In this document: positions 1 to 11,468 of the stretch, in pieces
Position numbering within the stretch: the stretch's first letter is position 1
Layout: every line of letters starts with the position of its first letter
Source of the DNA: Cycas panzhihuaensis
Lineage: Eukaryota; Cycadophyta
Assembly: GCA_023213395.1 (NCBI GenBank)
Contig: CM041465.1
Location: 171,499,741-171,563,740 of the forward strand
Reading direction: 5' to 3'
DNA length: 64,000 nt
Notes under the pieces: generated by a model
What the model was told of the DNA's origin: nothing
Database searches by the model: none
The model's input: only the letters and a program-made list of their open reading frames with translations
Made by a program: the position numbers and the translations under genes

Positions 1-670
1 CCAAAAAAATTGAAGTACTGAATAATGGGGGCTTATTCTGACCACTTTTCATTAGGTGTTTATCCTTCCTTTGATGGACTAATAACATTGATACAATAAA
101 CAACTGTCTAGATTGCTTCAATCCATAGGTAGGCAGGTACATTTTTATATACCAACATAGCCCAAGCCATGTTCATGATTGCCCTATTCATGTACTTGGC
201 AACTCCATTTTGTTATGGGGTACTTAGTATTATGGTTTGATGCTTGATGCCATTGTCTCGAAGATAGCTTTCAAACTCATGTGAGGTATATTCACCACCA
301 TTATCAGTTCGAAGACATTTGAGTTGATAACCTGACTCTTTTTAAGTACATGCTTTGAATTCTTTGAATACACAAAAGGCTTCATCTTTCTTATGTAGAA
401 AAGCTACCCATACTTTTCTAGTGAAATTATCAATGAAAGAGATGTAATATAATTTACTCTTCAGTGAAGGAATGACCATTGGTTTGCATAAATCAGAGTG
501 TACCAATTGTAATGGATGGCTCGATTTGAACTAACTTTTGGGAAATGGTTGTCGATGAGATTTAGTAATGATACAAGCTTCATATTTAAACATGAGCATG
601 TAGCTTCAGTGGGCATAGCTTGTAGCTTTATATCTAAGTCTATCAATGTGAATATGGCCCGTGTGAGCAT
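1..670 (-). pseudogene. Copia A integrase, partial
   Basis: Integrase core of element A, read leftward. Around 245-305 the minus strand encodes a stretch with the motif RTDNGGEY, which holds the second catalytic aspartate of Copia integrases. Around 200-235 a degenerate version of the usual TPQQNG block is visible. Upstream (461-670) the frame encodes a stretch rich in Cys, His and Leu corresponding to the region between the pre-integrase domain and the core. At least one frameshift separates these blocks, and the protein runs off the window. In the family the enzyme inserts element cDNA into host chromosomes; this copy cannot be functional. Confidence 0.65.
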
Positions 671-1140
671 GCCAAAGAGCTTCTGGTAACAATGTTGGGT
701 GGGTCAAGATGGAATTAAATGTAAATTCTTCATCGGCACAGGAGCTTTAGGCACAATGGGCTTTAGAAGATGGAGATTCATTTAGTCGAAAGAGTTTGCG
801 AAAGAGATATCTAGTCAAGATAACTTGATTAGTTAGAGGGTGAATGACTTGGAGAGTCTGGTCATTTATGGTTATACTCAGATCAAATCCATGAGAGATA
901 AGTGTGGATAAGGAGAGTAGGTTTTGTTTGAGATTGGGTATATATAAGACATCAAGCAATGAAAAACTTTTAAGCCTGGGAGTTTTAGGCGAATGTTACA
1001 AATTCCTTCAATAGGTTGTTATGATTTATCAACCATGTGAACAACTCCTTGAAAATTTGAGTCAAATGTTTGATATAGACTGTAATTGCATATCCTATGT
1101 TGAGTTGCTCTTGTATCTATGATCTATTTTCCTTCGATTG
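671..1140 (-). pseudogene. Copia A protease and pre-integrase region
   Basis: The minus strand at about 1060-1130 reads IIDTRATQH. This matches the Copia aspartic protease active site, normally DTGA-T/S, with the glycine replaced by arginine. It continues into a region ending with DVLYIPNLKQNLLSLS (747-959), the hallmark of the Copia protease/GAG-pre-integrase boundary. The protease normally cleaves the gag-pol polyprotein; here the active-site glycine is lost and stops interrupt the frame. It lies directly between gag (right) and integrase (left), as expected. Confidence 0.7.
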
Positions 1141-1339
1141 AAGCCATACTATTTGCAATTCCAATAGGGCTTGACATTGGTGAAGGGAATTCACAAGTGA
1201 TATATCTACATCGAGCTTCAAAGTATCTCTTTGGTTAGTCAATGGAATTTGATGCTGAAGATCCCTTAATTCTTTAAAAGTATACTTGTGTACAACCTGT
1301 ACCACTAAAGGATTCTTCATAAGTTTCTTCAACATTGTG

Positions 1340-2328
1340 AGCTTCATGTTTTGGTTGAAACTTAGCCAACTTATAAGTGGCGGTTCTGTAGTCTTTTGCT
1401 AAGTGTCCTTTACAGTTACACTAATCACACATAATAGTTTGATTACCAGTCCCTAAAAAAGTATTGGTTTGGCCTGACTGTCTTACTCTTTGTTGAGGTG
1501 GCCCTTGGCCTTGAGACTGTCGAGGCTATGAATGAGCGTTTAGTTGATCTTGTGGATAATTTCTCATGTTTCTTCCTCTTCCTCTTACTCAATTATTTCC
1601 TCTACCACGAGAGGGACCTTGATGTTTTGTATAACAAACTTTTTCTTTTACCTAAAAGGATGCATCTAGAAAAGGGTCAGAAGCTATAAAGTTCATATTA
1701 AAGGTCTTGTCAAATTTTATAAACTTATCAACAAGTGCTTCGAAGTTGAGTGTCTTCAATGTTTCACTAGATTGAAGACTTCCAAGCAAGTTTTTATAAT
1801 CATGGACATGTAGACATGACTGGATCAAGAATGTCCAAGTGATATATTGGGTCTTAAAATCTTTATTAATTGCCCGTTTGATTAGTCGAAGGAGAATTAT
1901 TGACTCATGAGCTTGTCCCTTCTACATTTTTAATTTGTTCATTTTCATAACAAGATGAATAAATTCTAAATCTGACTTAGCATCAAAATTCTTCTTGAGA
2001 ACTTCAAGGACTTTCCAAGTTGCATCATGTTGTGCTTCATTAATCAAGTTATGCAAGGAGTGATCAGTAATCAATAGAATTCCTACACCAATCTTTTCAT
2101 CATCTATCTCCCATTGTAGTTTGGTCACAAAGATCTCAGAGGAGTTGTTGGTGCAGATCCACTAGAAGTAGGTGTTGTAGTTGTTATTAGTATGCTAGGT
2201 GTAGGCTGTAAGTGGGCTCTCTAAAGGCCTTCATACTTTGCAATACTTTCAACTCTAGTGTACCATAGATCCCAATTTCCTTTGTCTTTCAATTTGCAGT
2301 TAATATTCTGCTTGAATTGAGATGACAT
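1340..2328 (-). pseudogene. Copia A gag with damaged zinc knuckle
   Basis: Gag of element A. The chosen start is the ATG at 2328-2326, which gives MSSQFKQNINCKLKDKGNW, the usual opening of plant Copia gag (a K-L-x-G/D-x-N-W block). A middle block at 1922-2128 matches the UBN2-type gag core (TWKVLEVLKKNF and following). Near the end (about 1390-1435) the frame gives C-x2-C-x4-H-x4 with a stop inside the first Cys pair and tyrosine replacing the last cysteine, so the nucleic-acid-binding knuckle is destroyed. A frameshift lies between the start block and the core. Gag would form the particle that packages element RNA. Confidence 0.7.
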
Positions 2329-4251
2329 GGTGATGATGAAGAAGTAGAAGAGATGATAGAAGTATATGCCACTGACATGTATGGCTAGTACACTTGGCAT
2401 AGTAGGGATGTAGAAATAAATACTATGATAAGAAGCAAACAATGATTAAGTATTTTTCAACAACAATGAGTATAAGCAATGATACAAAAATATGACCAAA
2501 TATAGAGCTGACAAAGAGTGGTGATGTGTCATGCCACTAACCTCTAACTTATGTCCAAATGTAAGTGAGATTTCGATGCCTGAGGCTTCTAGTATATGAT
2601 TAGGGCCTTTACTTGCGATACTTGCACCTGCACTTGATGATGAAATCCAAGTCACACTAGAGCCCAGGCACTCCTAGTCCTCACCTAGTTTACTAGTGAG
2701 CAGCTATATACCTCCTCCAAAGAGTCAAATAGTATATATGTATCCCACAACTATGATGGATATTAGACCAGATTAATTTTAATTTTGCATTAAGGTTTTC
2801 AATTTTCCTGGGTGGTTATCAGGATTATCCCTGATTAGAGGTTGTAGGTATGGCTAACCTATCCCTCCACCACTATTTCGGTTAAGACCAGATCCAATAT
2901 GAAACTCACACCTCCCTTAGGGCCTGGACTTCGACCAATCGTGGTCTATTTCAACCAAGTCGAGTGTGCCACTGGTCAAGAACTGGTGGTATAGATCGTA
3001 TAGATGAGATTCCTTTTAAGAATAATGTAATATGTTTATTAATAAATGAATAACTAAAATAAAAAGTTACCAAATGTGATTGCTTTATTATTGCTACTAC
3101 TTTTGTGATGCTTTATGTTATGTATGCAAATAGAAAAAGTATGCTAGATTTAGCAGGGGAACCAGATGTTGCTTCTGATCCAAGGTTTCCCTTGCTTTAG
3201 TATAATGTTTCCAAATATGTTTTTAGAAATTTTAATACAAAAGCCATAATGGGCTAAACAAAAAAATCAGATCAACTTGCCACTAAAATATTAATTTTTC
3301 TAAACCTAGATGCATGTTATTTTGCCCTATTTTGTGATTTTTTTATAGAATTTATAAATAGTGATAAATGGACAATTTTTTGTAAAAATTACAAATATGA
3401 ATGTATAAAAGATGAAATCTAAATATATTGTAAAAGGTAAAAGTGTTCATAATATTATTTCTGATAGAGTAATGAAGTCAGATTTCTGAAAAGACATAAA
3501 AAAAAAAATTCTGCCCTAAAAAAACACAAAAGTATAATCCTACTAGATCTACTATCTTAGAATCTAAACTTCAATATGTCAAAAGTTATGTTTTGACATA
3601 TACATCAACTTTTCCTTCTACACCATCTCCAAAATCAGCTAAACAATTACCCAAAATGCCCTCACAATGTCCATTATAGGGTTGAATAAGAAAATTCAAC
3701 ATCCGTGAGAAATCTGCATAGATCTCACTAACCAGTGGATGAAATTTATAAGATTTATCTTAAAATAATTCTAAGACATAAATCTACCAGATCCATAAAT
3801 AAAACTTTTAGATTTTTAGCTTATAAATAAAGGATTTCATTAGAAAACGTGCCTTAAGTCGCTTATCCATAAAATTTACCCTTTTATCTTAACTAAAAAT
3901 CATTATTTTAGGATGAATCTAAAGCTACTCTAGAAGACAAAAATGATCCTCTAGCCAAGGCAACCTTGCATGCCAAATTTCATAAAAATCTAATATGGTC
4001 AAAAATTTCATGAAATTTTAGACCTTTAATACTTCTGGGACTGTTCCGGTAGTTGAACAGCTTCAAAAACCTATATTCTTCACTTCTAAATTTTTTCACA
4101 TATATAGAAAATAACAACATATAAGGTACTATAATTTTAAGCTCTTAAAATGTTAAAAATGATGAATGCACTCTCAATAATTTACATTGAAGGTGAAGGA
4201 GAGGCAAAATGACTCCATGCAAGTGGAATGGAGTGAATAGAACCCCTTCTA
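2329..4251. other. Non-coding stretch right of Copia A gag
   Basis: I see no open frame with family resemblance on either strand. The first 300 bases may be the leader of Copia A. The block at about 2660-3000 is slightly more GC-rich than its surroundings. From 3060 to 4250 the DNA is AT-rich. No RNA gene or clear repeat pair was recognised. Confidence 0.4.
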
Positions 4252-4263
4252 GCTCTGATACCA
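4252..4263 (-). other. tRNA-Met-type primer binding site and LTR edge
   Basis: The minus strand reads TGGTATCAGAGC, the standard plant LTR-retrotransposon primer site complementary to the 3' end of initiator tRNA-Met. Two bases to the right, at about 4266, a sequence whose minus strand ends in ...TTCA begins, as an LTR end should. The other LTR border could not be placed. It may belong to Copia A or to a separate relic. Confidence 0.55.
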
Positions 4264-5303
4264 TATGAAGGAAGGATGGACCTAGGGAATAAATCACTCA
4301 CATGCACACAATGACAATGGAAAATGAAAAAGAGATGAAACAAGATATGAGAGCAAGCTTAGAGGTGAGAATGAATAATGACTTCCTCCTTGAGAGTTCG
4401 TCTTTTATTATTGAGGGTGAGCATTAGGATTAGGATTTTCCTGCCTAATGACATAAACTCGAAATTATATCTAAATGCATATAAAGTGCATTTCATTAAG
4501 AATCTAATACTAATAATATATCGTAAGGTCACATACTTAATCTATATAAATGACCTTGATACATTAACCTCTTTCACAAACCTAGCTTAATTTTTGTCAC
4601 AAATACCTATCAATATGTCACTCATTATATAACATAAGCCTGCTACTTATTTCTTATTTCTTTTATGAGATATCAACTTCATTATGGTAATGAATCTCTA
4701 TTATGAGACACTCACAAATGCCTCTAGAATGGTTCAAATATGACAATGAATCCGCAAATAGAACTCTTATAATTGCTTTAACAAATGAACTGATAAACTA
4801 TCTTGTCATTACTAGCTATGAGATTAGGTGAGATGGTTGGACTCACAAAATCTCAATCACCTTGTAAGGGGGCAACTAATAATAATTTCTTATCTCCTCA
4901 CATCATTGGAAGACTCAATTTCATACCTACATATTCTTAAGAATATACATGCAATATGCTAAAATGAATATCCATAATAATTAAATAACATCACCTATTA
5001 GTTTTCTTTATTTCATCTCATGGATTCATCTCTATATGTAGTTTCATTCATTTATTTCTTCAACCTCATCTAACCCTTGGATCATGATCACATATCACTA
5101 GCATTACTAATATATTTAGATTTTTTACTCAATAAATTCACACCTCATATCTAACTCTTGTATTGGCTCTATCACTGGCATATACTATCTTATATAAGCT
5201 TTCTTCCCACTATAAAAGACCTCTTAATTTACTATGACTCTAATAGGATTACAACCTATCTTTATAATATCTTTTAAATTAAGATGGCTCAGACATCATA
5301 TTA

Positions 5304-5330
5304 GAATTTATAATTCTAACTCTAATACCA
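5304..5330 (-). other. Degenerate primer binding site
   Basis: The minus strand reads TGGTATTAGAGTTAGAATT, a one-base variant (C to T) of the tRNA-Met primer site in its first eleven bases. An LTR remnant presumably extends to the right, but its far end was not identified. Confidence 0.4.
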
Positions 5331-6461
5331 TATTAAAATTTAGAGTATAATGCAATGGAATATATCATATATATACAATGGCTAAATTATCACATCAGGA
5401 TATGCATGCATATAAATAATAAAGATGAATATAAAGCACTAAAATAGAAATATGTATTAATAAGAATTACGAGCATTCATCTCAATAGAGATAAACAAAT
5501 TTATACATGAAAAACTCAATGTGGAAAAAGTCATTGGAGAAAGTAGAGTTAGAGTTTCTCTTTATGATCAGAATAAATACATCTCCAGGTCATAGACCTT
5601 TCATTCAAGTTCTCAAGTGGTATGTATATATATTTATATCAATATTTACCCCACAAGTAGCCTATAGTTTCTCTTGAGTTGTTATATAATCTAATAACAT
5701 ATTTACATAGATATATATGCATGTCACATATCTTAATGTATGTGATTAGTGAGATTGTATATGTGTCTATTATTATAATATTAAATGTTACATATATGAT
5801 AATATTATATATTCTAATAACCACACCAAGTTCAAGTTATAAATATTTTCATTTCATCTTCCTTTCATACAATAATTGTAGGATTTTTAAGTAAACCTAG
5901 GATGATCTGAAACTACATCAATCAAATCACTTCATTGGTCGATCACATAACATTATCACATAAGCTTGCTTAAAACCAAACTATAAAAAATTCATGTAGT
6001 AACCATGCACCAAATTGAGGGCTGCTTGTTTGGCGCATAACTGCTAATACTTCTTTAAATTTTAGTCACAACTTAAACTAGGTTCTACAACCTTCAAGAA
6101 AACCATAAGCATGAAATTAGGTTTCTCTTCTTTATTGAAACACCTATAAAAAAAAATACAATTATTATATTTATAAGATACTACTATTCATAATTTTGTA
6201 TTTCATTTTTATCCATAATATATAATAAATGCAAACCAAAAAATCTAACAATTAACAGTATAAGCAAAAGGACAAGCATGTGATTTCATACAAACATAAA
6301 TAATATAGCATCTAGCTTTATCACCTTTTAAATATAAAATAATATAACTAGTACTATATAAGATAAGAATATATATTTCCTTATATCTAAATGGTGATAA
6401 ATCTAATGTTGTCTATGATTGGATAAACCTATAATACTTATCTTAGCGAGTTTAGACTTGT

Positions 6462-6477
6462 TCTCACTCCAATACCA
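6462..6477 (-). other. Degenerate primer binding site next to an LTR end
   Basis: The minus strand reads TGGTATTGGAGTGAGA directly after ...TTCTGACA. The adjoining sequence to the right starts on the plus strand with TGTCAGAA, the same terminal bases as the LTRs of Copia C (25034 and 56527). This suggests a relic LTR of a C-related element; its right border was not found. Confidence 0.45.
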
Positions 6478-7266
6478 TGTCAGAAAATTTGGTTTGATAT
6501 CATATGAGATAAATATTAAACATACGAGAGAAGGATAAAATACAAAATATTGTATTCAGATAATATAATGATTTATCAATTATAATCAATATGAGAATGT
6601 ACACATATATGGAGAGGTGTACCTCATAGAGGACCTGTGAGAATTAGTGATAAGTACATGAAGATTTATGAGATTTAATCATACATATTAAGAATTCTTA
6701 TATACTAAAAGTGTTCAACTATTCACTCACTCACAAGAATGTTTATGTGCACTTATATTTGAGCTTATGTATAATAATTTAGAGTGCATTATAGTACATC
6801 ACCACATGATTAAAACATCACTAAGTGGTTGTAATGATCACTCATATAATCCATGTATTAAATATTATCTTCGATAACGATGTAATTATGGAAGGTGATT
6901 ACTTTGATAATGACCTTTTATTAGATACTTACAAGTACCATGTAAAATCATGTTTATACAAATTAAAGGGCATGAAATTTGATAACTTATTATCACACCA
7001 TAAAATAATTTAAGCATTTATGCAAGATTTTTTCATTAGTAATGGACTATATTAGGAACTTTTAACCTCATCTCCACCAACATATCACTCTTATTTATTG
7101 AAACCATGGTAAGCAATGTAACAATTATGATATACTAAAATATATATATCTTAATTAATTAGATAATATAATTTTTTGCATATTTGCAAGTAGTTTAGAA
7201 GATGAATTCATGTTTGACATTATGTAGCAAGTCCCCTAATGTTGTTTATCTATTTATGAACTATAT

Positions 7267-7325
7267 GTGTGTGTGTGTGCATACATATATGTATGTATAC
7301 ACACACACACATAGATATTATTAGA
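7267..7325. repeat. (TG)n-(CA)n microsatellite
   Basis: Alternating TG, TA and CA tracts ending in ACACACACACATAGATATTATTAG immediately left of the Copia B 5' LTR, shown here in two overlapping parts: the CA tract ACACACACACATAG and the edge GATATTATTAG. A similar CA tract and an ATTATTAG edge recur at 62140-62196, beyond the other LTR of B. Confidence 0.8.
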
Positions 7326-7689
7326 AATATTATGTATCCTAATGTTATCTTTTATAACTATTGAATAATGAATGTGTTTAATTAAAAGTTAAAAGGTCAT
7401 TACAAACGTTCAATGAAATGGACAACCGTCCATTTCGACGAACCTTTCTCCTATAATTATTCTAGAATCTTTCAAGTATAGTTGGCTTGGACAACTATAC
7501 TTCCTCATTACTATTATTCTTTCATATATCTTCTTTATTATTATTATAAAATTATTATATTTAGAGGTGTTTTTTTCTCCCTTAAAGGGGTTTTCCACTT
7601 GCCATATTTAGTATATCTCATTTGATTGGATTACTATTAATATTATATGATTATGCATGTGTTTATGAATTGATACACTTTGTCCAACA
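7326..7689 (+). repeat. Copia B 5' LTR
   Basis: About 364 bases beginning near TATTATGTATCC and ending TCCAACA directly before a primer site. It shares long near-identical blocks with 61406-61836, including the first 75 bases and the segment TTTTTTCTCCC...TTTTCCACTTG. The right partner has an extra block of about 70 bases in the middle, so this copy carries a deletion. Its first bases are mutated from TG. Confidence 0.7.
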
Positions 7690-7704
7690 TGGTATCATAG
7701 TAGG
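7690..7704 (+). other. Copia B primer binding site
   Basis: TGGTATCATAGTAGG follows the LTR end directly. The first eight bases match the tRNA-Met primer site. Copia C has the close variant TGGTATCATAAT. Confidence 0.65.
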
Positions 7705-8045
7705 TTTCTAAAATATATTTTTTGAAGCAAGATTTTAAAGCAAGTATTTGGACCTAGATTAAGAATTTGTTCAAAGGATTAAAATAAGGTTGTTTCTAAC
7801 ACAAACATTCAGATTCTCATAGTGGAGGAAGATCTAAAAATAGTCTATGAGAGTCATCAATGTAGAGATAGTCTGGTTTGGCATCATCTTCCATGAGCCT
7901 CGGTACGATGTTAAGTTGCCCAACACAGAACTCTCCACATAGTAACACATGAATGCACATTTGTATACAGTTACTCGTGGTCTTGGGTAAATTGTATGAA
8001 TTCAATCTTCTTTCTCTATCTATAAATGTGGAATTTCTCCTCAAA

Positions 8046-8046
8046 C

Positions 8047-8117
<71 letters not shown>
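8046..8117. repeat. (AT)n microsatellite
   Basis: About 36 uninterrupted AT units. Tyr-Ile open frames on both strands are artefacts of this repeat. Confidence 0.95.
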
Positions 8118-8120
<3 letters not shown>

Positions 8121-8346
8121 AACTTGAAAAGTGAACTCTTTCTTCCTTCATTCTGCTCCATTGGAAGACCATAATTGTGCCATGTAAAACACTCTTGCAG
8201 ATCATAGATGCCTACATCTATCTATCTATCTATCTATATATATAAACAACTTAAAAAGTGAACTCTTTCTTCCTTCATTCTGCTCCATTGGAAGACCATA
8301 ATTGTGCCATGTAGAACACTACTGCAGATCATATACGCCTACATCT
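8115..8346. repeat. Direct duplication of ~105 bases flanking a (TATC)n tract
   Basis: The segment starting ATAAACAACTTGAAAAGTG at 8115-8220 recurs at 8241-8346 with only a handful of substitutions. A short TATC/TATA tract separates the copies. The second copy starts at the same TATA edge as the first, suggesting slippage or unequal exchange anchored in the microsatellite. Confidence 0.9.
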
Positions 8347-8933
8347 AAAAGACCAAAGATGAAGTTGTATTAAAGATGTTTCTTCTAGAAAACACTAGAT
8401 ATGCAAATAAAGACACTAAGATGCTCTACTAAATACATGACAAAGGAAAGCTCTGTTAACATGTAGAAGACATAAAGATGCCATGTCATCTAGTTGCTAC
8501 TAAAGAAAATAAAAAAGGCTCAAATAAGAGCTAGCCATTACAGCTAGTATTCCAATTTCGTGACCATCTCCACTATAACTAACCTATCCTCAAGAAATTT
8601 TGCTGTAGATAGAGCCTAAAAATACATGCAGATGAAGAAGCATTGAAGTTGATGGAGACATATGAATGCAAAATAAATGTAGATGAGAAGATAAATCCAC
8701 TTCCATAGCCCTATAATTTGGGGTAAAATTCTCTGAAACACTAAATTTAGGGATTATAATATTATTCCTTGTTTTTTCCATCCAAATGGATGTGAAAAAT
8801 TATTTCAATCATGTGTAATATTTTTTGTAAATGCAAAAAACATTCTAATTTCATTTATTTTGATTTTGGGTCTGTTAAATTTAATTCATATATATTTTTT
8901 CAATGTTTTTAATTATATTTAATTAATTTGGAT

Positions 8934-9140
8934 TAAAACTTTGGGTCCACTAGCCCCCTTCCCACTAGCCCCATACTATATTAACCTGCTATGTGACCTT
9001 TTTATGGACTTCAAATATTATAAAACCCAGTTAATTCTTTTTTGCATTCGTAAAAGGAATTTAATTTGGTTAATTGAAATTTTAGGTCCACTAGCTTCCT
9101 TCCTGCCAGCCCCTGGTCATGTGAGCCCCCTCATGTCTCC
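8934..9140. repeat. Diverged tandem duplication
   Basis: Two blocks beginning GGGTCCACTAGCCCCCTTCC (8942) and AGGTCCACTAGCTTCCTTCC (9086) align over about 50 bases. They are preceded by similar TTAAAACTTT/TTGAAATTTT edges. An old local duplication about 145 bases apart. Confidence 0.6.
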
Positions 9141-9750
9141 CTATTCCTATTTTATGAAAGGGGCTTAACCCCTATTTTTTAGCCCCTCCCATTTTCCAAA
9201 TAGGGTACCTATATATTTTAGGCTATAACATTTTCATCCAAACTCTAAATTTAGTTATAGAAGTTGAGTTGGATTCTTGATTCAGATGTTGATGTTGTGA
9301 CTAGTTATTTGAGTGATTTCGATGCCATCTTGATCTGCAAAATCTTATGTAGAGTCAAGCATCTAATCATGAGTAGGTAAGTAATTTTACATAACCTCAA
9401 CCAATAATTTTTCTTTATATTTTTCAAATTTATTACTTTAATTCAATACACATTTAATCTTTTGTCAAATTCATTAATTCACTATATCATTTTTCTACTT
9501 AACTTTTAATAAATTCATGCAATTTATTAAGCAAATAATTAAGTCACTATTTCACTATTATTTAATACAAATGATGTTATAAATATTCAAATGTTTATAT
9601 ATTTGATTTAATTTTTCAAGTGTATGATTAAATTTACACCTCTTAATTACTCACAATCAGCTTTTAATGTGTTAGAGGATTTATTTCTTTATATTATAAA
9701 TACAACCACATTTATTCATGCTTCGCAATAAATCAATGATATTTTATGTC

Positions 9751-9764
9751 TTTTTTTTTTTTAT
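9751..9764 (-). other. LINE poly(A) tail
   Basis: A run of T on the plus strand marks the 3' end of the minus-strand LINE. The RNase H coding remnant lies some 400 bases upstream in LINE orientation. Confidence 0.8.
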
Positions 9765-11463
9765 TAGGTACAAATAGAAGGGGTTTTACTAGGGCCCCAA
9801 CCCTATGATACTAGCTGCCTTTTAGCTCACAAGATGGCCATGATAATCCCATGGCCTACTTATCAACCTTAGAAGACCTAGCTAACCCACCCTACCATGA
9901 CAAGCCCAATGGATAGCTCTAGTGCCACAACCTTAGCAAATCTTCTTTGATTAGACTCAAAATCTCCTCAAGAACTTCCTCCCTCCAAATCCTAGACCTC
10001 TTTTAGGTAACCCCCCAATTAGCTAGCTTGTCTGCTACTTTATTTGCCTCTCTCTATATATGTTTTACTTGGATGTTCTCCTGTCTCTTAATCTTGTCCT
10101 GTATATCTATGATTAAGGTAGCCACTCTTTAATCAGGCTCCACTTTACCATTAAGCAAGTTAATCATGTTTAAGGAATCCTCCTCAATGATCAACTTCTC
10201 ACAGCCTTCCTCCACAGCCATGTCTACCACTTTCTAAATGGTTGCCATCTTAGCTCTATGATTAGTCTACTTCCCATAGTAGTTTAACTTTCCCTTTATA
10301 GTTTCTACAAATGACCCCACATCCAGCCTTACCAAGGTTGCCTTTAGAGGCACCATCAAATTTTCTTTTACCCATGATTCCAAAGGGAGGCTCCAACTCT
10401 AATTCCTTCTTAGATCTCAAGATATTTTGGGTCTTATCCCCCATCTTTCTATTATGGTACTTTCAGTTTCCAAAATATATTTCTCCTCCTTAGGTTTGGT
10501 TGATTCCTTAATCTTAAACCTAATAATCTCATAGGTTATGTATTCATCCATCTACTTATCCTAAAAGATCCTCCTATTTCTCTCCTTCCATAGATTCTAC
10601 ATTATCATTGGTAACAACACTCACCATATATAAGCTAAGGTCTTGTACTTGAAACGATTGGTCCAACTTGCCAGTTAGTCCTCAAGGGTTTTAGAGACCA
10701 CCCATTAGACTTCAAATTAGGTTCATATGAGCTTCTACACCTTTTTAGAAAAAGAACAATGAAGGAGTAAGTGATTTATTGACTCCTTCTTTGTGTAGAG
10801 CACACACCAATTTACCATTGAAGAACCCCTTTTCATGAGGTTATCCACCATTGAAATCTTATTCCTTAAACATAGCCATTAGAATATAATGATTTTTAGA
10901 ATCATGCCCATTTGCCATACCCCATCTAAGAGTGGATGCTTTTGATCTCCCCTTTCTTGACACAAAAACAGATATCCCTCTTTTACCGAGTAGTCCCCTA
11001 AAGGGGACGAGGGTTACACCATCTAGTGCTCAACCACCCTCCTCAAAACATAACAATGATTAATCTCCTTTCTAAAAGCTTCAATATGAGCCTGAGTAAT
11101 TTGTCCCCTTAAAAGCTTATGAAAATCTCTCCACCTCATTATCCCATCCTAAATTACCCAGTAGACCTTCACCTTTGTACCATAGATTCTCTCGCAGGAG
11201 CTTGTAGATGGCCCATTTTCAGTTGGAGCTTGACTTGCCTATCCCTACACCATATATCCTCCCAAAACTTTATAGAGTTGTCATCCCCCAACTTCCATTG
11301 CACCCTTGTAGCAAGTATCCTCCTATAATGTAGAACACTTCTCCATATTAACAATCTAAGGGTGGAGAAAGAATTATCATTTAAGAGATGCCTCTACTGA
11401 AGATACTTTTGGGACATGATTTTGTCCCATAATCCTCCTTCTTTCTTTACCAGCTGCCAGTCA
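9765..11463 (-). pseudogene. LINE ORF2 3' part: zf-RVT region and RNase H
   Basis: In LINE orientation this begins with a block (11169-11354) reading VQWKLGDDNSIKFWEDIWC, the W-x-G-D/G-x-x-I-x-F-W-x-D-x-W signature just before the zf-RVT domain. A region with a C-x-L/V-C...H-L-L-x-H-C pattern follows at about 10700-10870. The RNase H domain starts at about 10370 with FDGASKGNLGKAGCGVICRN, carrying the first catalytic aspartate, and continues to REANKVADKLANW at about 10030. RNase H removes RNA from RNA/DNA hybrids during target-primed reverse transcription. Many stops are present. The left neighbour is the poly(A) tail and the right neighbour is the Gypsy insertion. Confidence 0.8.
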
Positions 11464-11468
11464 AGTTT

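Larger units (their letters stand above)
1..4263 (-). mobile_element. Copia element A, cut by the left window edge
   Basis: A minus-strand Ty1/Copia retrotransposon whose gag, protease and integrase remnants run leftward from about 2328 to the window edge. The rest of pol and the 3' LTR lie outside. The gag start at 2328 is followed, going right, by about 1.9 kb without coding potential. A tRNA-Met-type primer site then occurs at 4252-4263 and an LTR-like sequence begins at about 4266. That leader is long for Copia, so the primer site may belong to another element. Reading frames are broken by several stops and frameshifts. The domain order gag-PR-IN is the Copia order. Confidence 0.7.
4264..7260. 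other. AT-rich intergenic DNA with LTR relics
   Basis: Strongly AT-rich DNA without convincing coding frames. Short open frames here (for example at 5639-5894 and 6825-7013) are Ile/Tyr-rich and match nothing I know. Two further primer-site-like motifs on the minus strand (5320-5330 and 6462-6477) suggest that it consists of decayed LTRs of several elements of the same orientation. Confidence 0.45.
7705..9750 (+). other. Copia B leader segment, no recognised gene
   Basis: Two kilobases between the primer site of B and the LINE insertion. It holds a TA microsatellite, a local duplication of about 105 bases and a second diverged duplication (entries below). The minus strand at 7817-8030 stays open and encodes a non-repetitive sequence ending in DDSHRLFLDLPPL that I do not recognise. 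Related Copia C also has a leader of about 2.4 kb, and there it carries a captured gene fragment. Such long leaders may be a trait of this Copia group. Confidence 0.45.

Noticed and set aside
7953-8174. Plus-strand frame with a Tyr-Ile run
   Set aside because: The run is the (AT)n repeat; flanking residues are the duplicated non-coding segment.
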